Shown here in pieces: positions 35,936 to 64,000 of a DNA stretch of 64,000 nt (positions are counted from its first letter, which is position 1; each line of letters starts with the position of its first letter). The position numbers and the translations under genes are program-made. Below the pieces are notes generated by a model that searched no databases, was not told where the DNA came from, and saw nothing but the letters and a program-made list of their open reading frames with translations. The stretch is taken from positions 14,323,307 through 14,387,306 of the forward strand of contig CP154955.1 in assembly GCA_039621445.1 (NCBI GenBank), written 5' to 3'. Source of the DNA: Euglena gracilis (Eukaryota > Euglenida > Euglenophyceae > Euglenales).

Positions 35936-64000
<28,065 letters not shown>

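Overview
The window looks like nuclear DNA of a euglenid-type protist (Euglenozoa, Euglenida). All supported coding sequence is on the + strand, as short GC-rich exons of 19 to 204 nt in a much larger mass of introns. Two intron classes alternate. One is ordinary GT-AG. The other lacks GT-AG, carries CAG at intron positions +4 to +6 and CTG at -8 to -6, and has complementary ends. As far as I recall, this second class is the published hallmark of euglenid nonconventional introns. I found no prokaryotic operon, tRNA, rRNA or CRISPR array.

Gene A (exons from 290 to an in-frame TGA at 35383-35385; its 5' end lies before the window) encodes an ankyrin-repeat protein. After two N-terminal exons and a half repeat come seven ankyrin modules. 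Each module is 198 nt (66 codons, two 33-residue repeats), bounded by phase-0 GT-AG introns and, in six of the seven, split internally by nonconventional introns at differing places. A poorly recognisable middle region (19.7-24.1 kb) and a basic, Arg/Ala/Pro-rich C-terminal region (24.6-35.4 kb) follow.

Gene B (from about 35936) encodes an alpha-kinase (MHCK/eEF2K/TRPM7-like fold). The N-lobe G-x-G-G-x-R and VAKKY motifs, the LDVQ and YTDP segments and the H-x-C-x(3)-C zinc module are spread over six GT-AG exons (35936-40863). Splice phases continue without a break into at least 22 further exons (44165 to the window end) that encode many hydrophobic segments. The simplest phase-consistent model is therefore an alpha-kinase fused to a polytopic membrane region. 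If the last kinase exon is not spliced, a stop occurs at 40959-40961 and the membrane protein is a separate gene C. A splice joining gene A to the kinase (donor 35317, acceptor 35957) is also phase-compatible and cannot be excluded.

The main discovery candidate is a link between MITE-like elements and the nonconventional introns. Several elements with CAGGG...CCCTG terminal inverted repeats lie inside introns and are flanked by duplications of 8 bp: perfect at 15228-15867, 57863-57977 and 63220-63593, imperfect at 33371-33568 and 59461-59921. The nonconventional introns behave as if the same kind of element had landed in an exon. CAG and CTG are the element tips, and 3 nt of the left plus 5 nt of the right target duplication are removed. 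Since 3+5=8, splicing restores the pre-insertion coding sequence.

The rest is repeat: two copies of a roughly 1.1-1.5 kb dispersed repeat, two elements ending in ATGGCACAAAGTGGGG, a 1.74 kb element with a 6-bp duplication, a foldback element, a 2.5 kb CA-based satellite, a 0.7 kb TGTTG array and many minisatellites. Long Cys/Val or His/Thr open frames in these arrays are artefacts. All exon calls come from reading frame, phase and splice-site logic by eye; no transcript or database evidence was available.
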